The notes beneath the pieces were generated by a model that was given only the letters and a program-made list of their open reading frames with translations, ran no database searches and had not been told where the DNA came from. Below, piece by piece: positions 53,675 to 61,132 of a stretch of 64,000 nucleotides of DNA. The first letter of the stretch is position 1, and the number at the start of each line of letters is the position of its first letter. Origin of the DNA: an uncultured Bacteroidales bacterium (GTDB lineage Bacteria; Bacteroidota; Bacteroidia; Bacteroidales; F082); NCBI GenBank assembly GCA_900315175.1, contig OMYA01000003.1, positions 1-64,000 of the forward strand, in the 5' to 3' direction. Made by a program: the position numbers and the translations under genes.

Positions 53675-56455
53675 CTATTCTTGACGAATTGGACGGACCT
53701 GATGATAATGATAATCCCAACCGTCTGAAACAGAGCCATCAGCGAAGGAAATCGTATAATGGTAAAGGTTATACGAGTGTGAGCTGCTCCAATAAAGATC
53801 ACTAATAAAGCCGCCTATACTTGCTCTGTCATTATACATTTGCAACAATTCTTCCTTTGTGGGCAACCTCCAATCACTATAGCCATAAAGTGTTAAATTC
53901 TCGCAATAAGAATTAGCATTTGACCAATCTAATGTATTATTTGCATTTGGTGCTACTCTGTAAGTATTTCCGTTATGCAGGAACGTTGGCAGTTCGTAAT
54001 ACTCGTCATACGGCTGAATGATACTCTTTTGTTCGCCATACACTGTGCCATTGGCGTTGGTTGCATATGCACGTATATAGTATCTGCCACTACCAACTGG
54101 TAATGAGAAGGTTGATGAGAAGTAGCCAGAGCCGCTTCCATCAGTCGTATGACTATATGTGGAAGATAAATCAGGATTTGGCAGCGGTCCGTAACAGATG
54201 CCGCGAGCTGTAACAGGGTATCCGCCGTTGCTTGTTACATTGCCTCCAGTAGTCACCGTGGTGCCATTAAGCGTTGGCTCGGTTGTTGTCACAGCAGGCA
54301 AACCAACTGCCGTAGTAAACGACCTTTCTTCTCCGTAATATGTCCCAAGTTGGTTGGTAGCATAGGCCCTTACATAATACTGTGTATTAACCGTTAGTCC
54401 AGATATAGTACTGGTAAAAATTCCAGAGTCGGTTCCGTCATTTGTATGGCTATTGGAAATCGACGGATTGTGTCCTGTACTCCAACAAACGCCCTTGGCT
54501 GTAATCGGGAGGTTGTTGTCATTTGTAATAGTCGCATTTCCGCCACATGTTGCTGATGAAGCTGTAACACCTGTAACTGAATTTGTCGTTACTGTAATGG
54601 CACCCGAAGTAGTGGTTAATGTTTTGTCCTCCCCGTATACTGTTCCATTGGCATTTGTAGCATAAGCACGAACATGGTAAGTTGTTGAGTTTTGGAGATT
54701 TTCCATAAAACTATTAAATTCTCCTGTGCCAGAACCATTTGTTGTATGGCTATCATCAATTGTGGGATTTGCCACCAATCCCCAACAAATGCCTCTTGAA
54801 GTTACAGAAAAGCCGTTATCTGCTGTCACAACACCACCGCCTGTAGCTGATAATGGGTGAATATCCGTAATATCTTTGGTCGTTACGGTGGCTAAACCCA
54901 TAGTGGTATTAAAATTCTTTTCCTCTCCATAAAATGTGCCTGTTTCATTTGTGGCGTATGCCCTCACATAGTAGTTGGTGTTAACCGTCAAACCTGTTAT
55001 AGTACTTGTAAAAGAACCGACACCAGAACCGTCTGATGTATGTGTGTTATCAATTGTCGGGTTGTGTGTCGTTGCCCAACACACACCCCTTGATGTAATT
55101 GGGAAAGTATTACCACTGCTGACAGTTACTGTACCCCCACATGTGGCACTAGTTGGTGTAACATTTGTCACGTTATTGGTTGTTACAACCGCTGAACCGT
55201 CATTAGTGGTAAATGTTTTTTCTTCACCATAGAATGTACCAATTTCATTTGTCGCATATGCTCTTACATAATAATTAGTATTAACTGTTAAACCTGTTAT
55301 TGAACTTGTATAGGAGCCGGCTCCTGTACCATCATATGTGTGATTGTCACCTATTGTCGGATTATGATTAGTTCCAAAACATACACCACGAGCGGTTACA
55401 GGAAGGTTATTCCCGCTTGCCAATGTGATATTCCCTCCACAAATTGCACTAACAGGCGTTACATTAGTCACGTTGCTTGTTGATACAGTAATATCACCAG
55501 CAATAGTAGGAAACGTTACATTTTCACCATATACAGTTCCATTGGAATTTGTTGCATACGCTCTTACATAATATGTTTTATTAGAAGATAAATTCGTCAT
55601 TTCACTATTAAATTCTCCTAATCCGGAACCCGCAGGTTTATGATTATCACTAATTGTAGGGTTTTCGAATATACTCCAACAAATTCCGCGTTCCGTTACA
55701 TTAAAACCATTATCTTCTATAACATTACCACCACCAGTGGCAGTTACTGGTGTAATATCTGTGACTGGCTTTGTTGTAACTGAAGGTAAACCGGCAATTG
55801 TTGTAAAAAACTTCTCTTCTCCGTAATATGTTCCATGCATATTTGTTGCATAAGCTCTTACATAATATGTCGCATTAACATCAAGATTTGTCAAATTACT
55901 TGTAAACGAGCCTGTTCCAGAACCATCGGTGGTATGATTCCCGTCTATATCTGGAGTGTGAGTTGTTCCCCAGCATACCCCTCGAGACGTGATTTCAGCA
56001 GCGCCTGAATATGTGATTGTACCTCCAGTTCTCGCTGTGGTTGATGTTATTTCAGACACCTCTTTTGTTGAAACATTGGGCCAGTTACTCGGATTACTAT
56101 TGTCATAATACACAATATCTTTATAATCATAACTCTCTTGTCCGAAACCTTTCAAATCTTCTTTGAGTGAGGTATATCCCTGACAGTCAAGCTGTAACGA
56201 GTAGTTATCATCAATATCATCGAAATCGACTCTGAATTCAAAACGTCCGTCATCTCCAGTAACCTGCGATGTGTGAACATGTGAACCGTCTGTCACACTA
56301 ACCGTAACACCTTTAATAGGTTTATTTTGGCTTTTTTCTATAACGCGACCTTTGTAAAGAGTATTTGGATGGATACCTAGCTTCGCTGGATCTTTCACGC
56401 AGCCAATCAATATTATGATAGCTGCAGCTATTATCATTATCAATCTCTTTTTCAT
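53675..56455 (-). CDS. Large lipoprotein: seven Ig/FN3-like repeats and a FISUMP/DUF1566-like end
   Basis: 926 aa. Lipobox IGC with Cys19. Residues about 33-120 form a carboxypeptidase-regulatory-like beta-sandwich (YKGRVIEKSQNKPIKGVTVS, DGRFEFRV). Seven repeats of about 90 residues follow, each with a TGG or CGG strand, RGVCW or RGICW, NPTI, DGSGTGSFTS and YYVRAYATN.GT.YGE. The C-terminal 110 residues (YRVAPNANNTLDWSNANSYC, DWRLPTKEELLQMY, LYWSSSHSY, HQVRPIRQE) resemble the Lcl/FISUMP domain also found at 11685. It is a surface-exposed stalk with a terminal head, by analogy; ligand unknown. Third gene of the operon, 4 nt after the DUF5683-like gene. Confidence 0.88.
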   Translation of the reverse strand: MKKRLIMIIAAAIIILIGCVKDPAKLGIHPNTLYKGRVIEKSQNKPIKGVTVSVTDGSHVHTSQVTGDDGRFEFRVDFDDIDDNYSLQLDCQGYTSLKEDLKGFGQESYDYKDIVYYDNSNPSNWPNVSTKEVSEITSTTARTGGTITYSGAAEITSRGVCWGTTHTPDIDGNHTTDGSGTGSFTSNLTNLDVNATYYVRAYATNMHGTYYGEEKFFTTIAGLPSVTTKPVTDITPVTATGGGNVIEDNGFNVTERGICWSIFENPTISDNHKPAGSGLGEFNSEMTNLSSNKTYYVRAYATNSNGTVYGENVTFPTIAGDITVSTSNVTNVTPVSAICGGNITLASGNNLPVTARGVCFGTNHNPTIGDNHTYDGTGAGSYTSSITGLTVNTNYYVRAYATNEIGTFYGEEKTFTTNDGSAVVTTNNVTNVTPTSATCGGTVTVSSGNTFPITSRGVCWATTHNPTIDNTHTSDGSGVGSFTSTITGLTVNTNYYVRAYATNETGTFYGEEKNFNTTMGLATVTTKDITDIHPLSATGGGVVTADNGFSVTSRGICWGLVANPTIDDSHTTNGSGTGEFNSFMENLQNSTTYHVRAYATNANGTVYGEDKTLTTTSGAITVTTNSVTGVTASSATCGGNATITNDNNLPITAKGVCWSTGHNPSISNSHTNDGTDSGIFTSTISGLTVNTQYYVRAYATNQLGTYYGEERSFTTAVGLPAVTTTEPTLNGTTVTTGGNVTSNGGYPVTARGICYGPLPNPDLSSTYSHTTDGSGSGYFSSTFSLPVGSGRYYIRAYATNANGTVYGEQKSIIQPYDEYYELPTFLHNGNTYRVAPNANNTLDWSNANSYCENLTLYGYSDWRLPTKEELLQMYNDRASIGGFISDLYWSSSHSYNLYHYTISFADGSVSDGWDYHYHQVRPIRQE

Positions 56456-56459
56456 AACA

Positions 56460-57281
56460 TCAGAAATTATAAGTTAAACTAACTCCAAAAGCCAAATCAT
56501 AATTAGTTGGCATTACTGTTGGATTCAAGGCATATCCGCTTTTGTATTTTGGCTTGGCTGAATAAGCACGATACAAATTAAACACATATACAGCGGCGGC
56601 GGCTCCCCAGCAAATTGTATTTGCTTTTTTCATCGAATTATACTTGTCTTTAGCTGCAACATAATCTTTGTATGTAGTGTTAGCGTCTTTCATTATATCC
56701 ATTTGGTTTTGCGCTGTATTATAAGTTATAAAAGCGCCACCTAACAATGCCAATTCCGTTGCAAGTGTAAGAGTGCCTTCAGTATAGCGACGTTTGCCCA
56801 TCTGTCCCAAACCTGGAACAAAAACCGATTTCAGTAAAGCCGTGCTGTTTTTATATTGGTTTGCGTCATGGCATCCATTAAATTCATAATCGAAATCTAC
56901 AACAATATTTCCTGCTTTAGCTACCTGACAAAGCACATAAACCCGATATCCACCAGATACCTTTTCGGTATATTCGCAAACTTTATTAATCGGTATGTTA
57001 TATTGAGATGAAATAACCTCAAAAGATGTGCCATTTTGTACCGCTCTGTTAATTTCATCAGAGTTAATCGGCTGCCCGAGTCGCATTGCCGTAGATTGCA
57101 AAACTCTTGCAAAAGCTTGATTTCTTGCCGTTATTTCAGTTTCGCCAGTTGCCGATTCTATAGCATACAAATACGAGCTGTTTGTGGGTTTTGGTTTATT
57201 GTAAATCCACCCTGGCTTATCCTGTGCAATTGATACCAATGTTACCATTGCAAGGATTAATGTTAAAACAATTCTTTTCAT
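56460..57281 (-). CDS. Secreted protein with LPP20-like and DUF5683-like parts
   Basis: 273 aa. Signal peptide ends SIAQ. Residues 25-130 (KPGWIYNKPKPTNSSYLYAI, RNQAFARVLQSTAMRLG, GGYRVYVLCQVAK) resemble the LPP20/FlgT-like alpha-beta fold that handles envelope structures. Residues about 150-245 have KSVFVPGLGQMGKRRYTEG with hydrophobic helices (LATELALLGGAFITY, ICWGAAAAVYVFNLY), as in DUF5683 membrane proteins. The protein ends NYDLAFGVSLTYNF, an outer-membrane-like terminus. Middle gene of a three-gene operon with two lipoproteins, suggesting a shared envelope complex. Confidence 0.75.
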   Translation of the reverse strand: MKRIVLTLILAMVTLVSIAQDKPGWIYNKPKPTNSSYLYAIESATGETEITARNQAFARVLQSTAMRLGQPINSDEINRAVQNGTSFEVISSQYNIPINKVCEYTEKVSGGYRVYVLCQVAKAGNIVVDFDYEFNGCHDANQYKNSTALLKSVFVPGLGQMGKRRYTEGTLTLATELALLGGAFITYNTAQNQMDIMKDANTTYKDYVAAKDKYNSMKKANTICWGAAAAVYVFNLYRAYSAKPKYKSGYALNPTVMPTNYDLAFGVSLTYNF

Positions 57282-57293
57282 ATCAAGATTATT

Positions 57294-57887
57294 TTATTTA
57301 TCACCCTGTTTTTCAAGATATTCCGCAGCATATTTTCTAAATTGGTCGCGATGAAACTGTATCTCAAGTTCCTGCTCTTGTGAGAGAGCATCTGCAACTT
57401 TATTCACCAATTCCTTTTTGGAAATTTGAATAGCGTAATATGAACGGTAGTTGCCATTCTCAAGTTTCACAAGGTCTTCGCAGGTTTTATCAGCATCATT
57501 CAACATTTTGTCAATAATTGTGTTGAATTCGGCCTCAATAATACCTTGCACTTTATCTGATGATGCTTGACCAGAAACGCTACGGCTATAGTCGGTTGAA
57601 AGTCCTTTAACGACTCCATTCAAACGTTCCTTAACCATTGATTGTGCGGCTTTTACCGCAGCTTTACGTGCCATTTGTGGATTCAAATCCGTACCGATGC
57701 CCAAATCTCTGTAATAATCATCGTTATCATAAGACGAATCCAGACATGGCAGTGTAACAGATACACCTTCCTGAATTTTTTGTGGTTGTGGTGCCGGAGC
57801 TTGATTTGTCATTTGTTTTTCACTTCCGCAGCTTGCAAATGTGATGGCGAACAAAGCAGCCATTCCTAATAAATGTAACTTTTTCAT
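57294..57887 (-). CDS. LPP20-like lipoprotein
   Basis: 197 aa. Lipobox ASC with Cys20. The mature part has QMARKAAVKAAQSMVKERLN, SGQASSDKVQGIIEAEFNTI and GNYRSYYAIQISKKELVNKV, the helix-strand pattern of LPP20-family lipoproteins. It probably assembles with the next gene's LPP20-like domain. First gene of the operon; a -7 box lies 55 nt upstream. Confidence 0.75.
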   Translation of the reverse strand: MKKLHLLGMAALFAITFASCGSEKQMTNQAPAPQPQKIQEGVSVTLPCLDSSYDNDDYYRDLGIGTDLNPQMARKAAVKAAQSMVKERLNGVVKGLSTDYSRSVSGQASSDKVQGIIEAEFNTIIDKMLNDADKTCEDLVKLENGNYRSYYAIQISKKELVNKVADALSQEQELEIQFHRDQFRKYAAEYLEKQGDK

Positions 57888-57942
57888 GATTTAAATAGAT
57901 TAGTTAATAATTAATGTTTTCATTGCATTGAATAATACCTTG

Positions 57943-57950
57943 CAAATTTA
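57943..57950 (-). promoter_or_regulatory. -7 box of the three-gene envelope operon
   Basis: TAAATTTG followed by CA on the minus strand, 55 nt upstream of the ATG at 57887. Confidence 0.6.
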
Positions 57951-58045
57951 CACCTAACTTATTAAAAATCAAAATATTACACATTACTTATGCGGTTAAT
58001 ATTTGTAATGAAAAATTCTGATAAATTGGATTTTTAGTTCACATA

Positions 58046-58079
58046 AAAGAAAAGACACACTATATTAATATAGGTGTCT
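58046..58079 (-). terminator. Terminator of the AbiEii-like unit
   Basis: On the minus strand AGACACCTATAT / ATATAGTGTGTCT, a nearly complete palindrome, followed by TTTTCTTTT. Confidence 0.65.
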
Positions 58080-58134
58080 ATAATTTAGCAGAGCGAATAA
58101 AACAATTCGTTAAAACTAATATAGGGTGTGTTGC

Positions 58135-58773
58135 TTATGAAATCAGACCAAAAACTCTATCCCTTTGTAATGTCATGTCATTCAAGCGTTTAGATATCTT
58201 ATCCCAATTGAAATCATATTTTAACATCACTATGTCTTCATTAAAATCAATATCGGCAAAATAAACCAATGCCTTTGCCAACATCATCTGATTCGAAGCA
58301 GGAAACTTTGTCGAATAAAACTTCAACATGTCATCAAAACTGTATTTCGATGACAGAAAGGCTATGTCAATAAAATCCTTCATCCTGGAACCATTGTCGC
58401 ATATTGCGGACAACTTCATGGCAATAACATCAGGAATACTCTCAAAACGAATTCCTTCTATTGTTTCAACGGAGCAAACTTGCGGATAATCATATTTTAT
58501 CAAATCTATCTTGACATTGTTGATAAAACCCTTTAACGTCTTGCCCTTCTCGTATGAAACCCGTAAATTATACTTATTTACAAGTAACTCCCTTAATTCT
58601 TGTAAATCAAAATCGTCTTTTGTAAACAAATCCAAATCAACACTCTTGCGATGCCCCATACGTAATGCAAGAGACGTTCCTCCAACCAAGTTGAACGAGG
58701 ACAACAAAACTTCGGATTGCAGGTTTCTCAACAGTTCAAGAGTGCCGCCCTCGATTGTTTCCGTGTATAACAT
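58135..58773 (-). CDS. AbiEii/AbiGii-type nucleotidyltransferase (toxin family)
   Basis: 212 aa from the ATG at 58773 (MLYTETIEGGTLELLRNL); an in-frame ATG at 58809 gives 12 more residues. The nucleotidyltransferase core is NLVGGTSLALRMGHRKSVDLDLF (GGT...DLDLF), followed by NNVKIDLIKYDYPQV with the third carboxylate, and the family's DVIAMKLSAICDNGSRMKDFIDIAFL region. In AbiE systems the enzyme is a toxin that modifies tRNA, held in check by AbiEi; here the neighbour is instead a DUF6922-like protein. Its start lies inside the upstream gene (46-nt overlap), so translation is coupled. Confidence 0.85.
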   Translation of the reverse strand: MLYTETIEGGTLELLRNLQSEVLLSSFNLVGGTSLALRMGHRKSVDLDLFTKDDFDLQELRELLVNKYNLRVSYEKGKTLKGFINNVKIDLIKYDYPQVCSVETIEGIRFESIPDVIAMKLSAICDNGSRMKDFIDIAFLSSKYSFDDMLKFYSTKFPASNQMMLAKALVYFADIDFNEDIVMLKYDFNWDKISKRLNDMTLQRDRVFGLIS

Positions 58774-59063
58774 CGCAAATCCTCTTTTTTGAGATTGAAA
58801 TAATGACAAACAAAATTAATATCTATATCCGACAGATATGGTATGCTTTTGATAATCTCCCTGAAACCGGAAAAACCACCATAAATATCAAAGGCTGCAT
58901 AAAAATCACTGAAATCACCGCGTTCTATAACACGTTGAACAACAATCGCCTTTGATTTTTGCCAATCAAAACATGAAATGTCATAATCCCATAGCAACGC
59001 AGTATTTATCGTGTTGCTGTTGGGCTTGTATCCTGAAAAAAATGTATTTTCGGCACTATGCAT
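58728..59063 (-). CDS. DUF6922-like protein, probable partner of the AbiEii-type enzyme
   Basis: 111 aa. NTALLWDYDISCFDWQKSKAIV, QRVIERGDFSDFYAAFDIYG and FREIIKSIPYLSDIDINFVC make a small helical domain that I associate with the DUF6922 proteins found in front of AbiEii-type genes in Bacteroidota. An antitoxin role is inferred from the overlap with the toxin-like gene. It has its own promoter. Confidence 0.7.
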   Translation of the reverse strand: MHSAENTFFSGYKPNSNTINTALLWDYDISCFDWQKSKAIVVQRVIERGDFSDFYAAFDIYGGFSGFREIIKSIPYLSDIDINFVCHYFNLKKEDLRCYTRKQSRAALLNC

Positions 59064-59099
59064 ATCTCATGTTTTTATCGATAATTATTCTATCGACTG

Positions 59100-59107
59100 C
59101 AAAAATA
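59100..59107 (-). promoter_or_regulatory. -7 box of the DUF6922-AbiEii pair
   Basis: TATTTTTG followed by CAG on the minus strand, 36 nt upstream of the ATG at 59063. Confidence 0.6.
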
Positions 59108-59121
59108 ACAAAAAAATTCCA

Positions 59122-59376
59122 TCATTCAACCTTTGTGCTGTTTTTTTGATAAAACTCCGTGCAGTCCTTAAAGAAATCGTGCCCCAATGCCTTGCTTATC
59201 TGAAAAAGCAAGTCGGTGTTGATCCAAGGGCGCATAAAAAGCTTGTAAAGGTTCTCGCGCGAACAGTTCACCTGCAATGACAGCCATGTGATGCTCCTGC
59301 CCTGTTGCGACAACTCGGTTTTAATCAGTTTTCCGATATGAAACTGTCCCTGCTGGTAATGGTGATGTCTGCTCAT
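59122..59376 (-). CDS. Small XRE-type helix-turn-helix regulator
   Basis: 84 aa. HIGKLIKTELSQQGRSITWLSLQVNCSRENLYKLFMRPWINTDLLFQI contains a Cro/XRE helix-turn-helix, followed by SKALGHDFFKDCTEFY. I know this short type from many Bacteroidota genomes; targets unknown. The ATG overlaps the TGA of an upstream 41-codon reading frame (ATGA), and the gene is preceded by a leader of about 250 nt with a long nested hairpin. It lies 60 bp before the DUF6922-AbiEii pair, which has a separate promoter. Confidence 0.8.
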   Translation of the reverse strand: MSRHHHYQQGQFHIGKLIKTELSQQGRSITWLSLQVNCSRENLYKLFMRPWINTDLLFQISKALGHDFFKDCTEFYQKNSTKVE

Positions 59377-59498
59377 AATGCCTGCCTTTCCGGATTATCC
59401 CCTCCTGCAAGCAACAAAAAAGGCGTGTCCTGTTTGTCGCTTATCCCTATTGAAGGCGTCTGGAAATGCCCAAGTGTGAACAAGCCAAAACAGTTCAC
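59373..59498 (-). CDS. Possible 41-codon leader ORF, translationally coupled to the XRE gene
   Basis: From a GTG at 59498 it reads VNCFGLFTLGHFQTPSIGIS, then DKQDTPFLLLAGGDNPERQAL, and ends in TGA overlapping the XRE ATG. I recall nearly identical short proteins in many Bacteroidota genomes. Because the DNA also forms the nested hairpin, conservation may be due to the RNA structure rather than the peptide. No good ribosome site is seen before the GTG. Confidence 0.4.
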   Translation of the reverse strand: MNCFGLFTLGHFQTPSIGISDKQDTPFLLLAGGDNPERQAL

Positions 59499-59567
59499 GC
59501 CCGTAGCGTGAACCTCGCCTGCTTGTCATCACACTTTCTCAGTTTTCCAGACTTCTCAATAGGATAA
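59441..59567 (-). promoter_or_regulatory. Nested long hairpin in the leader of the XRE gene
   Basis: Four stacked stems: TTATCCCTATTG with CAATAGGATAA; GTCTGGAAA with TTTTCCAGAC; AAGTGTGAACAAGC with GCTTGTCATCACACTT; and at the tip GTTCACGC-CCGTA-GCGTGAAC. A -7 box at 59638 transcribes it towards the XRE gene. CCTTTTTTG lies just after it on the minus strand, so premature termination is possible. Reads as a structured regulatory leader or a small RNA. Confidence 0.65.
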
Positions 59568-59637
59568 CAAGAGCGTAAAGTTCTATATTTTTATTTTCTT
59601 ATGTCTTACTAATTCTACAATACTCAATTTGACACTG

Positions 59638-59645
59638 CAAAGATA
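59638..59645 (-). promoter_or_regulatory. -7 box upstream of the structured XRE leader
   Basis: TATCTTTG followed by CAGTG on the minus strand, 261 nt upstream of the XRE ATG. Confidence 0.6.
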
Positions 59646-59679
59646 CAATTTTTTTTATATCAACATCTTTAAATAGCAT

Positions 59680-59704
59680 AAAAAAGGACGCCAAACGGCG
59701 TCCT
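59680..59704 (-). terminator. Terminator of hutI
   Basis: 8-bp stem AGGACGCC / GGCGTCCT with loop GTTT, followed on the minus strand by TTTTTT. Confidence 0.85.
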
Positions 59705-59713
59705 ATAGTTAGT

Positions 59714-59844
59714 ATGAGATTTCTCCACTCCGCTTCGCTCCGGTCGAAATGACGTGGTGGAACTTCGCTCCGGTCGAAATGACGTGGTGGAACTTCGCTC
59801 CGGTCGAAATGACGTGGTGGAACTTCGCTCCGGTCGAAATGACG
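59714..59844. repeat. REP-like element expanded into 30-bp tandem repeats
   Basis: GAGATTTCTCCACTCCGC is followed by nearly four copies of a 30-bp unit AACTTCGCTCCGGTCGAAAT plus GACGTGGTGG (59731-59844; the first copy differs at its start). It lies between the hutI stop and its terminator, so it is part of the hutI mRNA 3' end. There are no spacers, so it is not a CRISPR. Confidence 0.85.
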
Positions 59845-59846
59845 GA

Positions 59847-61091
59847 CTAACGGATTACTTTCCCTTTTAAAATCATTGTCTGAACTTTGTTCGCGCCATA
59901 ATAATACGGCATAAACTCCAGCTGCGTCATCGGATTGGTGATAATCACGTTGGCAATCTTGCCCTTGGTGATGGAGCCGAGCTCGCGACTCACATCCATG
60001 GCGTAGGCGGTGTTCAATGTCGTCGCATTCAAAGCCTCCTCCGGAGTCATGCGATATCTGATGCACGCGCATGAAAGCACAAACTGCATATTGCCTGACG
60101 GCGATGTACCCGGGTTGAAGTCGGAAGCCATAGCAACCGGCAATCCTGCGTTAATCATGTCACGAACCGGCGACAACGGCAGGTTCAAGAAGAACGCACA
60201 GCCCGGCAATACCGTCGGCATGGTGTCGGAACCTTTCAATGCCTCAATCTCTTCTTTTCCCATCTGCTCGAGGTGGTCAACAGAGATCGCGCCATATTTA
60301 ACGCCGACCTGCACGCCACCCGACACTGCCATCTCGTTGGCGTGAATCTTAGGACGCATGCCGTATTTGATGCCTGCCATCAGGATTCGCTCGGTGTCTT
60401 CAACAGTGAAGAAACCTTTGTCGCAGAAGACATCGATGAAATCAGCCAAATCCTCGGCCGCCACCAATGGTATCATCTCGTTGATGACGAGGTCGACATA
60501 GTCCTCCTGATGTCCACGGTACTCCATCGGGATGCCGTGAGCACCAAGGAAGTTCGCCTTTATCGTCATCGGAGAGTTTTCCTTCATGCGACGGATAACA
60601 CGTAAAAGCTTCAGCTCACTTTCGGTTGTTAAGCCGTAGCCGCTCTTTATCTCGACGGCGCCCGTTCCCATACGCATAATCTCGTCGAGACGCTGCATCG
60701 CCGACTCATAGAGCTCTTCTTCGCTTGCAGCCGCTGTGGCTTTAGCAGAATTGAGGATTCCACCGCCTCTCTTTGCGATTTCTTCGTAGCTCAACCCACG
60801 AATCTTGTCGCAAAACTCCATCTCACGCGAGTTGGCGTAAACCAGATGCGTGTGCGAGTCGCAGAACGCAGGCAAGACCAAGCCGCCCTTGGCATCGACG
60901 ACTTTTCTCTCATTCGCCAGATATTCCTGGTATTTCGGAGAGTTCATCTCACCATAGTCGGCAATCTTGCTACCTTTTATATAAAGGTATGCGTTCTTGA
61001 TGCGCTTAACATCCGACATCGCGGAGCCGGCTTTCCAAAGAGAGCCGTCCTCCACAATGCCGCATAGTTCTTTAATATTTTTAATAAGCAT
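59847..61091 (-). CDS. hutI: Imidazolonepropionase
   Basis: 414 aa amidohydrolase. The metal-binding FCDSHTHLVYANSRE motif, the AVEIKSGYGLT block, FLGAHGIP, KIHANEMAVSGG and MASDFNPGTSPSGNMQ are all present. It opens the ring of imidazolone propionate to formiminoglutamate, the step before ftcD in histidine breakdown. It lies 39 nt after the deoxyhypusine-synthase-like gene on the same strand and probably shares its promoter. The gap is a word repeat. Confidence 0.96.
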   Translation of the reverse strand: MLIKNIKELCGIVEDGSLWKAGSAMSDVKRIKNAYLYIKGSKIADYGEMNSPKYQEYLANERKVVDAKGGLVLPAFCDSHTHLVYANSREMEFCDKIRGLSYEEIAKRGGGILNSAKATAAASEEELYESAMQRLDEIMRMGTGAVEIKSGYGLTTESELKLLRVIRRMKENSPMTIKANFLGAHGIPMEYRGHQEDYVDLVINEMIPLVAAEDLADFIDVFCDKGFFTVEDTERILMAGIKYGMRPKIHANEMAVSGGVQVGVKYGAISVDHLEQMGKEEIEALKGSDTMPTVLPGCAFFLNLPLSPVRDMINAGLPVAMASDFNPGTSPSGNMQFVLSCACIRYRMTPEEALNATTLNTAYAMDVSRELGSITKGKIANVIITNPMTQLEFMPYYYGANKVQTMILKGKVIR

Positions 61092-61097
61092 ATCAAA

Positions 61098-61132
61098 AAT
61101 TGCTAATGGCTAATGGCTAATAGCTAATGGCT
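61098..61132. repeat. CTAATGGC word repeat
   Basis: Four near-copies of CTAATGG(C) / CTAATAGC between two co-directional genes, just inside the 3' end of the upstream gene. Confidence 0.65.

Noticed and set aside
59731..59844. 30-bp direct repeats resembling a small CRISPR
   Set aside because: Units are directly adjacent with no spacers and belong to the REP-like family.
59599..60072. 157-aa frame with tandem HFDRSEVPPR units
   Set aside because: It is the REP-like 30-bp tandem repeat read in a wrong frame across the hutI 3' end.
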